Below, piece after piece: positions 12,801 to 24,986 of a DNA stretch of 64,000 bases. The notes under the pieces were generated by a model, which saw nothing but the letters and a program-made list of their open reading frames with translations, was not told where the DNA came from and made no database searches. Made by a program: the position numbers and the translations under genes. The DNA comes from Typha latifolia (Eukaryota; Streptophyta; Magnoliopsida; Poales; Typhaceae). The stretch spans positions 1,798,001 through 1,862,000 of the forward strand of contig CM034107.1 of the NCBI GenBank assembly GCA_019914945.1, written 5' to 3'. Position 1 is the first letter of the stretch; each line of letters opens with the position of its first letter.

Positions 12801-13161
12801 TCCTATATATTTTTGTCACATTAAAAGTGAATTGTAACTCCTTTATATTCTTGGTGAGTTACTAGAGTAATAAAAACTTAAGTTTCTAACCACAAGTCTC
12901 TTTAACAAGATCACTTTTTACTATGAACAGGAAGACTGGGTCTTATGCAGAGTATTCTACAAGAGCAGAGTCACCCCCCAGCCAACAACTGAGACCTTCT
13001 ACAATGACTCAAACACCACTAGCTCAATTCCTTCCCTTGCCACCGGCACATTCATTGCCTTCGACCAAGCTCCGGTGAGCTTTGAGGAGTATGAACAAGT
13101 ACCCTGCTTCTCCAACATCCCTCTTACCTCTCCTTCTAACCTGAGAGATTTACCTAGCTAA
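9814..13161 (+). CDS. NAC1: NAC1-type (NAC021/022) NAC transcription factor
   Basis: Three exons: 9814-10012, 11318-11592 and 12931-13161 (705 nt, 234 aa), with GT-AG introns at the two positions usual for NAC genes. All NAC subdomains are present: [15 protein letters not shown] (A), [12 protein letters not shown] (B), [16 protein letters not shown] and [14 protein letters not shown] (C), [21 protein letters not shown] and VMHEFR (D), and [11 protein letters not shown] (E). A Gly-rich insert (SGGGGGSS) follows subdomain A. The start [19 protein letters not shown] resembles the NAC1 start; NAC1 acts in auxin-dependent lateral root formation. The C-terminal tail is short: Arabidopsis NAC1 is about 320 aa, and the tail here stops about 17 residues after the miR164-encoded VPCFSN motif. 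The product is expected to be a nuclear DNA-binding activator. Confidence 0.87.
13094..13114 (+). promoter_or_regulatory. miR164 target site in NAC exon 3
   Basis: The 21-nt site ends in ACCCTGCTTCTCCA and encodes EQVPCFSN, the position where NAC1-family mRNAs carry the miR164 site. Against the canonical miR164 complement, the 13 bases facing miRNA positions 1-13 all match, covering the seed and the cleavage site between positions 10 and 11. The four mismatches face miRNA positions 14, 17, 20 and 21. Cleavage of this mRNA by miR164 is therefore expected. Confidence 0.85.
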
Positions 13162-13190
13162 TGGTAGACTATTCCATATGTGGAACTTTT

Positions 13191-13192
<2 letters not shown>

Positions 13193-13230
<38 letters not shown>
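13193..13230 (+). repeat. (CT)n microsatellite in NAC 3' region
   Basis: An uninterrupted CT tract about 32 bp after the NAC stop codon, probably within the 3' UTR. Confidence 0.9.
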
Positions 13231-13233
<3 letters not shown>

Positions 13234-13270
13234 TCTTTGAAGGCAGTAGGTTTTAATAGCATGCTTGTTA

Positions 13271-13326
13271 GGATTCAATGTATACCAACACAGATCATGG
13301 ATTCAATGTATACCAACACAGATCAT
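13271..13326 (+). repeat. Perfect tandem duplication of a 28-bp unit
   Basis: Two identical head-to-tail copies at 13271-13298 and 13299-13326, each beginning GGATTCAATGTATACC. They lie in the likely 3' UTR of the NAC gene. Perfect identity suggests a recent slippage or duplication event. Confidence 0.95.
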
Positions 13327-14555
13327 GAAATGGATTCTTAGTATTGTTGTTGTTGTAGTAGTAGTATTCCTCTATAATTAGTTTGGTTTGTTGAGGTATA
13401 TATATAGTCGTGGATTATAATAATGGGAAAATTTCAAATAACATCCTACAGTTTAATGATTTTGAGTGAGACCTTGTTAATTTGACTAAACTACCCTTGA
13501 GCGTGAAGCTATAAAATACCCTTGAAAACACTTTCTTACATGACCCATACTAATCAAATTACAAAAATACCTCTGAACCACTTGGGCTAAAAATCCAAAG
13601 TCTGGATGCCTGGGCTTTTGGGCCCAGTGGACCGTTGGCAAATAGATATATTTGAAATTGGGCAAGGCCTGCGTGCAACCCAACTCGTATCGAACTGAGT
13701 TTTAACGGTGAAACGGTCCGACTCTGCATCCAAATCAGCATCCGCATCCGATTAAAATATAGTTTTGATTTTTTTTTTAAAACAATTTCACAGGAGAAAC
13801 ATAATAAATAATAATTCCCATTCTTCCTCTCACTAAAGAGAATAATAAATAGATATATTGATATCTCAGTTAATAGACGATAAATACTTGTATATATTTC
13901 AGTTAGTCCATTTGGAATAATAAATATTACTATGTTGGGCTTCCTTGTTATGACTCTCTCACACTTTGCTTTATTAAAATTTTCTTACTCCGTGATCTAA
14001 AACCTCAATTTGTCTAGCATCTGCTTCGAGTCTGATTCTGAAACACTGATCAATTTATTTCACACCAAAAAAATTAAATGATGTTATTTGTTATTAATCC
14101 AACCTGCTATCGGATATCGGGTTATATCGGATTATCGGGTTATATCGGATTATCGGATTATCGGGCGCCTTATGCAAATGGACGGTGGACCGAAACCCAT
14201 CTTCTTCCAAATCGAGCCCTAATCCCAACTCTATTCCTCGCTGTCTCGGCGGTCGATTCCGGATTCCGGACTCCGGAGAAGAGCGAGTAATTGAAGCAAC
14301 CGAAACCCCAATCCTCTTAATCTCGCTGGGTCTCTCCCTCCGGTGATTGCGCCGTGAGCTGTGAACGGTGAACTCTCTCATCCTTCTTTCTCTTCTCTCA
14401 CTGCATTGATTTCTTGTGTTCACGCGCACAGAGTACTAGCTGCGATTGCGATAGCGATAGCACTACCAGTTTGATCCCTATTTAACCCAATTTGCTTCTT
14501 TGCCTGACATTTCAGGTACAATATCTTGAGTCCTTCGATTTTTGTTGTTTCTCGT
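13327..14555. other. DOT2 promoter and 5' leader region
   Basis: This holds site II-like TGGGCT/TGGGCC motifs at 13583, 13611 and 13619 (the last is the palindrome TGGGCCCA), a motif enriched in housekeeping promoters. A likely 5'-UTR acceptor site (ctgacatttcag) ends at about 14515, so part of the leader is probably spliced. No coding gene is recognised. Confidence 0.45.
14107..14168 (+). repeat. Degenerate tandem repeat, ~18-bp period, upstream of DOT2
   Basis: Repeats of 'atcgggttatatcggatt' built from the core TATCGG(A/G)T. There are about three copies, the last truncated. The array lies about 390 bp before the DOT2 start codon, near its likely transcription start. Confidence 0.85.
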
Positions 14556-17500
14556 ATGGCGGACATGGAGTTGGGGGAGGTAAGAATGAGGGCGTATGAG
14601 GATTCTAGGCATGGAGACAGATCTAGAGGAGTTAGGGATGAGGAGATGGATGAGTTAGAGGAGAAGGAATCAGGGAGGCACAGAAGCAAGGATAAGAAGA
14701 AGGGAAGGCGAGAAGAGAAAGAGCACGGAAGCCGGGAAAGGAGGAAGGAGGACAGGTCGGACCCCGGTAAGGACAGAGACAACGAGAAGGAATATGATCG
14801 GAATAGAGAGAAGAGCAGAGACAAGGTTAGGGATAAGGATTACGATAGGGATAGTAAACATAGAGATAGGGAGCGGGAGAAGGAGAGAAAGGAAGAGCGA
14901 GACCGAGTGCGTGAGAAGGCAAGCGATCAAGGAAGGGATAAGGAGAAGGAGAAGGATCGTGAGAGGGGAAGGAACAGAGAGAGGGAAAGGGAGAAGCAGC
15001 GGGATAGGTCGAAAGATAGGGAAAGGGATGTAGAGAGGAGTAAAAATCGAGAGAAGGAGAAGGATAAAGAAAAGGATAGGGAGAGGAGTAAGACAGAGAA
15101 GGAGAAGGCTAGGGAGAAACCTAGGGAGAGGGATGTTGATAGAAGTTGGGAGAAGGAGCAAGATAGGTCAAGAGCGAGGGATCGAGAGAAGGAAAATAGA
15201 GGGAAAGAAGTTGAAAAGGATGGCAAAGTGACAAGCAATTCTCTGAAAGATGGGGCCTTTACAGGGAAGGAGGAAAGTCGATATGAGGATGGTGTTCAAG
15301 AAAAACAGATCGAGTCGACCTCACTGCTTGAAGAGCGTCTTGTAAAGTAGGCAACTAATTTTTGTCTCCTTTATGCAGTAGTCATTTTATTATTTGCACT
15401 ATGTGATCCTTGAACTTGGTAAATTCAAGTGATGAAGAAAGGAACAACCTTAATTTACATATATTTATCTGAGTTCCTCATCACTCATTTTTGTCGGGTT
15501 TCTTGTACTGGGAGTGCTTTTGTTTCTAAGCTCAGTTTTATCCTTTCAGGATTAAAGAAGAAAGACTGAAAGACAAATCCGATGGTGCTTCTGATATCTT
15601 ATCATGGGTCAGTAAGAGTCGGCGGCTTGAGGAGAAGAGGAATGCTGAGAAGGAGAAAACTTTACGTCTTTCAAAAGCTCTGGAGGAGCAGGTTAGTGGT
15701 TTCTGTCTTTTTTTTTTCAATTGCAATCTATTAATAATTTTCTGATGCTTGTGATTTATGCTACTTATTATGGATACTGGAACTCTCAGGATAACATACT
15801 AGAAGAAAGTGAAGATGATGAGGCTGCTGGAAATAGCAGAGGTAATGATTTAATTATAGTAAGAATGTAAGATTGGTAGATCCTTGCTTAATATTAAAAT
15901 GTGCTTCTTTGCACGCAGTATGCTCCTTTGGTTTCTCAGGAATTATTACTTCAATAGTGTTCTCTGTTTATTTTACATAATCCCTTTACTCTTGCGATTT
16001 TCTTTTTCTATTATCCTGATTATTGTTCCACACTTACACTGATCTTATGTTCTATTTTTTTTTGTATTCAGACAACTTAGCAGGAGTGAAAATTCTTCAT
16101 GGTCTTGATAAAGTAATTGAAGGTGGAGCTGTTGTCTTGACTCTAAAGGATCAGAACATTCTTGCTGGTGGTGACATCAATGAAGGTAGTGAACTGTGAC
16201 ATTTGAAGTGTATTGATATTTGATGAATTCCTCTTTCATGGTATGCCCTGCCTAACTTTCTATAACATGGAATAATAGATGTCGATATGCTTGAAAATGT
16301 GGAGATAGGAGAGCAGAAGCAGAGAGATGAAGCTTACAGGGTTGCAAAGAAAAAGACAGGAATATATGATGACAAGTAAGTTTTCTACTTTGTAATTGTT
16401 TCTTCTCTTATGAGGAATTCATCTTATGACTTCTCTTCTGCTTTGTGACATTGTAGATTTAGCGATGACACAGGGTCTCGAAGACCAATACTTCCACAAT
16501 ATGATGATGAGATTGAAGACGAGGTGAATATGTCATTGATTTGGCATATTTGATCCCTTTCTGATGATCCTTTATCTCCTAAATCCTATTACTTTGTTCC
16601 ACAGGGAGTAACACTGGATGAAGCTGGGCGCTTTTCTGGTGAAGCAGAGAAAAGATTAGAAGAGGTATGCAATGTCTTCCCCCACTATGATGCACATATT
16701 TCTAATATACTTGTAGAATCTTAGGGAACCACTTCTAGTTCCCCTGCCATGTTGGAGACATTTTGTCTCTTTAAGCCTATCTTCTGTGTCTTGTTAATTT
16801 GCTATAATTACATATTGGACTTAGATATCATGTTTCTCCATTTATTTTAATTGCTGAAAGTTAGCTGTCAGACTGTCACTAATTTTTTTTACCTTTGTTT
16901 TAATTCACTTCTAAAGAAAATGATGTAGTTAGATTCTTGACTGTTAACTAGGTCCAGATTTATTTTGTATATGAGTAAGTGAGATATATTTGCAAGTCTC
17001 AAGGCAAACATCAACTGTTCAAACATATGCAGAAACTACACTATTATTTTCTTTTTTATGAGAGTGGGGATGAAAGCAATCAAGTTTCTCTCTGATCGGC
17101 TGCTTTTATTTTGGCAGCTTCGCAAAAGGATTGAAGGTAGCTCCACTCAAATAGCTTATGAAGACCTCACTTCTACGGGGAGGATATCTTCAGATTATTA
17201 CACTCCTGATGAGATGCTTCAATTTAAAAAGCCAAAGAAAAAGAAATCCCTGAGGAAGAAAGAAAAATTGGATTTGGATGCCCTTGAATCAGAAGCTATT
17301 GCTGCTGGACTGGGTGCTGGAGATCTTGGTTCTCGGAAAGATTTAAGGCGTCAAATTGCTAGGGAGGAAGAGGAGAGAGCTGAGGCTGAAAAGAGAAGTA
17401 ATGCATACCAGTCAGCTATTGCGAAGGCAGAAGAAGCATCAAAAGTTTTGCGCCAGGAGCAAACTTTAACCGTCACATCCGGGGAAGAAGATGATCTAGT

Positions 17501-20500
17501 TTTTGGTGAAGATTATGAGGATCTTCAAAGATCTCTTGAGCAGGCAAGAAAGCTTGCCCTCAGGAAGCAGGATGAGGGAGTTGTTTCTGTTCCTCAGGCA
17601 GTTGCACTCTTAGCTACAGAAAATAGGGAACAAGATAATACTAGCTCTATAGAAGGAGAAGCACAGGAGAATAAAGTTGTGATAACAGAGATGGAAGAGT
17701 TTGTATTAGGTCTGCAGTTAAATGAAGGTAAGTTTTCTATTTTATTTTGAAATGAAGGTAATTTATGCGCATATATTATATTGCTGACTTTCTTTTAGGG
17801 CTCATTTGGTTCTTACGTAAGGTTTTGTAAGGATAACTTTTACTCACATCTCTTAAATACAAGTAAGATATCTTTATAACTTTACTCACATTTAATTATT
17901 TGATTGTAAAATGTGGATAAAACTATAATGATGATATTGAATAAGTTTATATAAGAATTTCTGTTTAATTACTAGACTGTGAATAAAGTATGGTAAATTA
18001 GGTCATTTTAAGATGAAAAGACTAAAATGCTCTTGTAATAGATATAGTAGTAAAACCAAAATATTCACAAGAAAAAACAAAAATCCACAAGAACAGATCA
18101 ATAAAAAAACGCAATACACAATAATAGACCTAGAAAAAAATGAAACCCATAAGAGAAGACGAAACAAATGAAATCCACAAGAACAAGCCAAAAGAAGAAG
18201 AAATTCATAAAAGAGCAAAATCTAACCCACCAGATGATCTTCCCATTGAGGTAGAATTGATTCCATTGAGCTTTTTGAATGAGATTGTAGATTGCTATTG
18301 AAATCTTGGTGGAAGAAAAATGGAAGAGATTGAAAGTTGAGGGGTTAGATATAGAGGATATTTTTTTGTTCTTTTCCTAATGAAAATTATGCTAGAAAAC
18401 ATGTATAATTTTATCACACCCCCTCACTTGTTATTTATATTTTCGACTTAAATTATCACATAACTTATTTTATATATGGTTTTACCAAAATGCATATAAA
18501 TGAGTGTTTGGTTATAAAACATATTTAAGGGAGATCTAATTCATAAATAAATATTCCTTATCCACGAATTAAACAACATTTTAGACTTTTACAATTACTT
18601 TAAAAGGATGTAGAAAATGAATGGACATGTATAATTTTCTGGCTTCACGTTCTGTATGTTCTGTCAACTCTTTTGGTTAAGTTGATTCTTACCTTATTGC
18701 TTTGTTATTTTTTTTTTTACAGATGCTCGTAAACCTGAAGCAGAAGATGTTTTCATGGATGAAGATGACGAACCTAAACATATAGAGCAGGAAGCACAAG
18801 CTGAGGTTGTTGAATTGGCAGAAGTGAAAGAGAATAATGTTACTGAAGAACTCATTGATGAAGAGGAGCCAGATGTTGTCCCAGATGAGATTATCCATGA
18901 GGTTGCTGTTGGAAAAGGTTTAGCAGGTGCATTAAAGTTGCTTCACAATCGAGGAACACTTAGTGAAGGAGTAGATTTGGGTGGAAGAAATATGGACAAA
19001 AAGAAAAGCAAGCTTGTTGGGATCTATGATAATGATGGTACAAAGGAAATTCGCATTGACAGGACTGATGAATTTGGTCGAATAGTAAGTGTCTTCTTTA
19101 TAAAAGTTTTTTCATGAGAATTAAAATTGTTTGTAACTGGTCATTGCTGATGTTCTTTTGCTTCTATAATCATGTTTTCCACTACTATTGCAGAATAAAG
19201 GTGTCATGTAAGTTTTCATTTGTAGAAAGTCTTTCATCAGTAAGCTCATTAAATTTATTGACAAGTTTGACTAGGTTGACCCTCATTGCTTATAGTTTAC
19301 TCTTCTTTTTTAAGAGAAACGTGTTAATACTATCCAACCTTCCTTATGTAAGGAGCAATAGACACATTGTCTGTTGAGCATTTTAAGAAAGGTTTTTTCT
19401 GTTCCCATCACATCTAATCTGAAGTTTAAGCTTTACATTGATGGGATTTTTCATCATCAACTGTCTATTATTTGTTTATGTACGCTCATAGTTATCATGG
19501 TTATAGTTTGTGTTAATCCTTTTGTTGTACGTATTGAATTGGGACTGGTAAATAGATTGACACTCTAATATTATATTGTTGGCTTACTCAGTTGACACCG
19601 AAGGAGGCCTTTCGGATTATTTCACATAAATTTCATGGAAAGGGTCCAGGAAAAATGAAGCAGGAAAAACGCATGAAGCAGTATCAGGAGGATTTGAAAA
19701 CCAAACAGATGAAAGCTTCTGACACACCATTATTGGCCATGGAAAAAATGAGGGAAGCTCAAGCTAGGATGAAAACTCCTTACCTTGTTTTGAGCGGACA
19801 TGTTAAACCAGGGTATGCTAATAAATCCTTTCTTATAATCACACTTTATACTTTTTATATCTTTTTCACAAAAGATCAGACTTTTGTAGCAATATTGATT
19901 ATTGTACAGGTTTCTTAGAAACAATATTGGCCTGAAATTTGATCTGTTAAATTATTTTCTAACCAAAATCAAGTTTTCGGCATAGTTTCATAGCAGGCCC
20001 TGGCCTAAATCAGCCTTCTTTGGCTGAACAGTCTCAAAACTCTTATAAACCTTTCTTTCAATGAGCTACTGCTTTTTCAAATCTCTCAATATAGAATCTG
20101 TTCCAGACATAATTATGTTGGTATATTCAAGATATTCTTTGATGCTTATGTTTAGTTAATAGTTTTATAAACCACAGGTTTTTAGATAATAAAGATATCT
20201 TGTAAGAAATGGAAAAAGATAGAATATAATATTTACTATGAAGTCCATTATGATGTCTTGTGTGATTTTATATTCTGTTGCAATGTCTAAAGGTATTTTC
20301 TTTAGGAAAGTCAATAAATTGAAATCCATCTAAAATAAATAAGCATATGCTCTGGTGCATAATTGCTTTACAGATCTATTAGCTGTTTATGATCTTTGGC
20401 TTCTGTGTTGCTATTGTCTGTTTCTTTTTGATTAAGTAGACCTAATAAAAACTAGCCTTTTTGGTTTGAGTCTAAGCTCCGAACTTTATTAGTTAGTCTC

Positions 20501-21427
20501 ATTTAATCTTAATTATTTAGAGAGTGAACTTGTTTAGATATAAAAAAATAAAAAAATATTTGGTTATTAATTTAGGTTTAGGATTCCTGAACCAGTTCAG
20601 GGAGGGTCCCTAAACTCAAAGCAAACAAGGCTTAAAAGAATAAGGGGGTTCTTTTATCTGCTGGACTATATCCACTTCCCAGCAATCAGTAGTTTTATTA
20701 ATTTCAAAATTATCAATTTAATTTACCTGTGGCTATCCATATTCTGCTTCAATGCTTTTCTTCTTTTATGCAATTTAAAGTACATTTTTTCTCTTTGGCC
20801 TGATCCATTGTTGTGGAAATTTAGGCAAACCAGTGACCCTAGAAGCGGCTTTGCTACGGTTGAAAAAGATCACCTGGGGAGCCTGACACCCATGCTTGGG
20901 GACAAAAAGGTAGTTTCTTCTTCTTGTGCATAATCATTATTTTTTGAGTAAGTATTTCTAAGAGAACCATTTACCTGAGGTCTATATAACAATAGGATGA
21001 TAAATAGCAAGGCAGTTTGGATTAATTTATATATTAAATAGTATACTTATCTGAGTTTAAACATTTTGTGGTATACTTTCCTCTTGTTTGCTGCTGACAA
21101 GAAAGCTTGGAAGCTTAGAAACAAATTATATCTTTGGTGTGTACTGGTTGCCATTCCTTGTATACTTGAACCTGTCACTGAAAATAGAAGTTCCTTAGTT
21201 CTACTTCATTCATCATTTGCATCTTATCCCTTGAAATTAGTTCTTCTGAATTGTAATTCAGAAAAGCAACAAAATTTGCACTCATTGATGAATAAGATAT
21301 ATTGACCAATGAGGTTGGCATTGAGTCTAACCACGTTCCTTCACAGGTTGAACATTTTCTGGGAATCAAGCGAAACTCTGAGCCAGGAAGCATGGGTCCG
21401 CCTCCACCTAAAAGGCCAAAGAATTGA
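14556..21427 (+). CDS. DOT2: SART1-family tri-snRNP protein DOT2/MDF
   Basis: Twelve coding exons: 14556-15346, 15550-15691, 15790-15841, 16072-16185, 16279-16375, 16457-16523, 16605-16664, 17118-17727, 18723-19084, 19592-19812, 20825-20909 and 21347-21427 (2682 nt, 893 aa). The N-terminal ~235 residues are an extreme Arg/Lys/Asp/Glu low-complexity region with many RD, RE and DR pairs. Conserved SART-1 blocks follow: ILPQYDDEIEDEGVTLDE, GRFSGEAEKRLEELRKR, a Lys-rich KKPKKKKSLRKKEKLDLD, LTPKEAFR..SHKFHGKGPGKMKQE and KTPYLVLSGHVKPGQTSDPR, and the end VEHFLGIKRNSEPGS..PPPPKRPKN. SART1/Snu66 belongs to the U4/U6.U5 tri-snRNP in the nucleus. The Arabidopsis orthologue DOT2/MDF is needed for vein patterning and meristem function and is about 820 aa. 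The start is the first ATG in the conserved frame (MADMELGEV). Confidence 0.92.
17797..18620. mobile_element. Possible old non-autonomous element in DOT2 intron 8
   Basis: Intron 8 (17728-18722) is the longest but one in the gene and contains an AT-rich block starting 'gggctcatttggttc', a start common in plant MITEs. Near 18517 is 'gtgtttggttataaaa'. The ends are only weakly inverted copies of each other, and I could not define a target-site duplication, so this is a suggestion only. Confidence 0.25.
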
Positions 21428-22386
21428 ACAACCTTCCCCACATTTTCAACCTCTTTAGGTTGTTGAGATATTCATGCTCTTAATCATCCCGGAACTTGAT
21501 TGGTTTTTAAAGGTGCCAAATGGTCAATGTTCATTCAAAATCTCTATATGGCAAGGTGTATAAAATTATAAAGCAGCTTTGTAGATAAACATCTTCTACA
21601 TGTATCCAGCCATCTGATTCTGCTGACAAGCTGGTGCTGGCAAATGTTTTGTAACCAAAATTAGAGACATATTCTTACCATAATTTTGGAGTTTTTAATC
21701 TGTTGTCTTAAACTACCCTGCCCTTCTTTTTTTCCCCTCCTTTTCTGGTCGTCCTTCGTAGGTAAAATTTCACTTACTTGTTAGACAAAAAGCCAATTGA
21801 TTCGTACATATCCAAGCTGGTGAATTGGCCTTTTATTTTACTCCTGTACATAAAAACCACGTATGGTGGAATGATGAAAGAGAACAGAGTGGAACCTCCA
21901 CAGTTTTAACAGGCATTGAGGATGTTCTTAGGACAAACCTCTCCTCTCTCTTTGTGCACTTGCCTTGGTGTCCATAACCCTGCTCATTTTAGTGCCATAT
22001 CATATCATTCTTGGAACTTAATGTTCCATACTCCACAGTGGAGATAAAAGAATCAGGATATCCATCCTAGATTCTCCCCAGCTGTGCATGAGAACAAGAT
22101 AACAATAATAATAATAATAATAATAATAACAATAACAATAATAATAAGTCGAAATGAAAGCTTGTAGGTCCTATTGGGTCCTGAAATAATTAAGCCCACT
22201 GAGGAGGCTCACATGGGTTAACATGGAACCACACCCCCACCTACAATTAAGACCACCGGCCACATTTAGTTTGTCCTCTCCGCATGAAAGGGACCTAAAG
22301 ATTGTGGACCACCATCTTGGCCAAACTAAGAAGCAATGCAAGCAAAGCTAGGCTATCCCCAGTTCCACCTTGTGATTCTGGAGCAT

Positions 22387-22417
<31 letters not shown>

Positions 22418-24940
22418 ATTTGTTCCCCTGTGTTAGGTATTGAGAAAATGGTGTGTGTTATTATTTTAATCTTTTGGTTTTGGAATCAACTGGTTGTATA
22501 TTGCATCTGATCAAAGGAATCTATTATGATATCTTACTACTATATTTCTTTGCTACTTTATAGTAAGGAAGATCGTTGTTTGTGCCCCCCCAACCCCCCT
22601 TGAGGTTTGGTCTGATTTTAACTTACTTACCTCTGTATAGTACCAAGATATGACTTGATAATATTAAGAGTAATTTAGTCATTTAATAACTTATTTATGG
22701 CGTGGAAAGTACTGACACCAACAAAATTTTGGACAAAAAAAATTTAACAGTTGCAAGCACGCGTCACTTTAAAGTATAATAAGTTGAAATCAAGCCAAAC
22801 CTTGTAGAAGTAAATGACAATTTGCCGCTTCTAATATCTTACTTCGAAATATAAATTAAACATGGAAAAATGTGTGAATTAACTTCAAGAGAAGGATGTC
22901 TTTCCTTCTTCTTTTTTTTAATTAAATCCTGTAGACATATGATTTCATTATTTTCAAATAGGATTTACAAATTTGATATATAAGAATAAAATAGAGATTG
23001 GATGTAACAACCCTACTATCGACACAATAAGAAATAACAAGCATGTAGATCAAAAGACATACGAGAACTAAATAAAACAACACATAAATGCACAAGCACA
23101 ACTAGCCAATTAATTGTAGCTTCACCTCGACCGTCATAGATTTTTAAGTAATTTAGCAAAATTAGCTTTGTAGAAAACTAAATAGAAAATAAGCAAAGAA
23201 AAATAATAACTCACAACTACCAAAGTTGCCTCTAATGTCTTATTGTCGGAGGAGAGAGAGAAAGGTTTACTCCCCATTTACATAGCAAGGGAAGTAGCCA
23301 CAAAAATCCTGCACTACACATGAAATCTCTTAACACTTGAACCGAAGGAGACTCGTGCCGTTAACATAGAAAGCATAGGAGAGGACCGACAACTCCACAT
23401 AGGCCTTGAGCCACCTTATCGGAGTGAGGTTCCTCGAGAGGAGATCTAGGGAGGGAGGTGGTCTCTTTTTGTGCCATTGTGCCTCGTTGAGAATGGTAAA
23501 GTCAACAATTCGACAAGCGAACAAGGAGTTTCATAAAGTAAATGAGAGAAGCCTGAGGATATGACAAATCTTCCATTGATATCAAAGAAGGAGAGGATAG
23601 AGAATAGACGCGAAAAGGGAGATGGCCCTTAGTTAAGGAAGGGAATGGAGGGAGATCAGCAACAGAGGCGCCTAGATGTTGACACAAGAGAAAAAGAGCT
23701 CAAAAGAAAGATGTTACATATTTAGAACAATGTTATGCTTATAGAAAACTTTTAATGTAGTATAATTTTATCCATTAATAGTGATATGTCATGTCATGAG
23801 ATGAAGATAAAAACTACCGATAGATAGACAGGATAATACCATATCATCTCTATTTGTAAATTATTTGTGGGCATATAGCCTTATACTTGTTTATTTGAGA
23901 ACAAACTTTACTCTCTCATTAACTGTCACAAGTCCATCACTACTTGATCTAATGGCTCCTGCTCGTCCATGTCAAACCCATTAGGTCTACAGTCCCTATA
24001 TCAGGGGCTAACTGCCAGTGCCCGACGTCACTCCAAGCATTCAACTTAAGGTAGCGGTGGGTGGTGGTGGTCAATAAAGAACATAAACCGATAAGAAGAG
24101 AAAGAGAGAGACCTCTATTCCTTTTTACGTAAAAGGCAAACGCAATAGAAATTTGTTATGACATTCCAGTAAATACTTTCCGTAAATCTTATGGTATATT
24201 ATTGTTTAATAGGTAGACTTATTAGAATAATAATAAAAAGAGTTAAATATATTTTACTCATATATTTATATGTAAAATTATTTTATCCACTTTATTTTAA
24301 AAAGTCTCAAACTAATGTAATTTACGACTAAAGTGAGATAATTAGTTTTTTTTTCATTTCTTTCTTTTCAAAAAATACCTACATATTTTATTATATTAAT
24401 GTTTATATTGTGTCAACTATATAATAAGTCTTATTAAACCTAAATTTTTATGAAGTTTAATAATTATACCACGTTTAGAAACAAGACAAATATGAGTTAA
24501 AATAAAAATCAGATAAAAAATTTGATCTATTTGGTTATGTGATAAAAGAAATGATGATTTTACTTTGGTAATTTTTTGAAATAGAGATAGAAGATACAAT
24601 TAATTTTAAGCATAAGTACGGAATAGAACGCATAAAGAAGTCTACGTCTGGACCTGCCTTTCTTGCTGTTCGAGTGTCCATTAATGCCTTTCTACCGAGT
24701 AAATATTAATATTATATTGTAGAAAACAGTTAGAATTATATTTACATTTTTACCCCCGCAAAAAGGACGAGAAGAAGAAAGGAATAGAAGGAGGCAAGCA
24801 AAAGAAAATAAAAAATAAAAAATAAAAGGAGAGAGAAAAGATAAAATAAAATCCCATATCGAGAGGAGAAGGAAAGCGGCAAAGTTGCGAAAAAAAGAAG
24901 CCGAGGGCGAAACCGGTGGTTTCGATCTTTTCCGCTATTA
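21428..24940. other. Intergenic between DOT2 and F-box/kelch gene
   Basis: It begins with the DOT2 3' UTR. Microsatellites: (AAT)n-like at 22101-22147 and (CTA)n at 22385-22417. The rest is AT-rich without a recognisable gene. Short frames such as 23330-23687 (minus) show no family features. Confidence 0.6.
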
Positions 24941-24944
24941 ATAT

Positions 24945-24948
24945 ATTC

Positions 24949-24986
<38 letters not shown>

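Noticed and set aside
14670..15161. 163-codon minus-strand Leu/Pro/Ile-rich frame
   Set aside because: It is an antisense shadow of the Arg/Lys/Glu-rich DOT2 exon 1; purine-rich sense codons leave the reverse strand stop-free.
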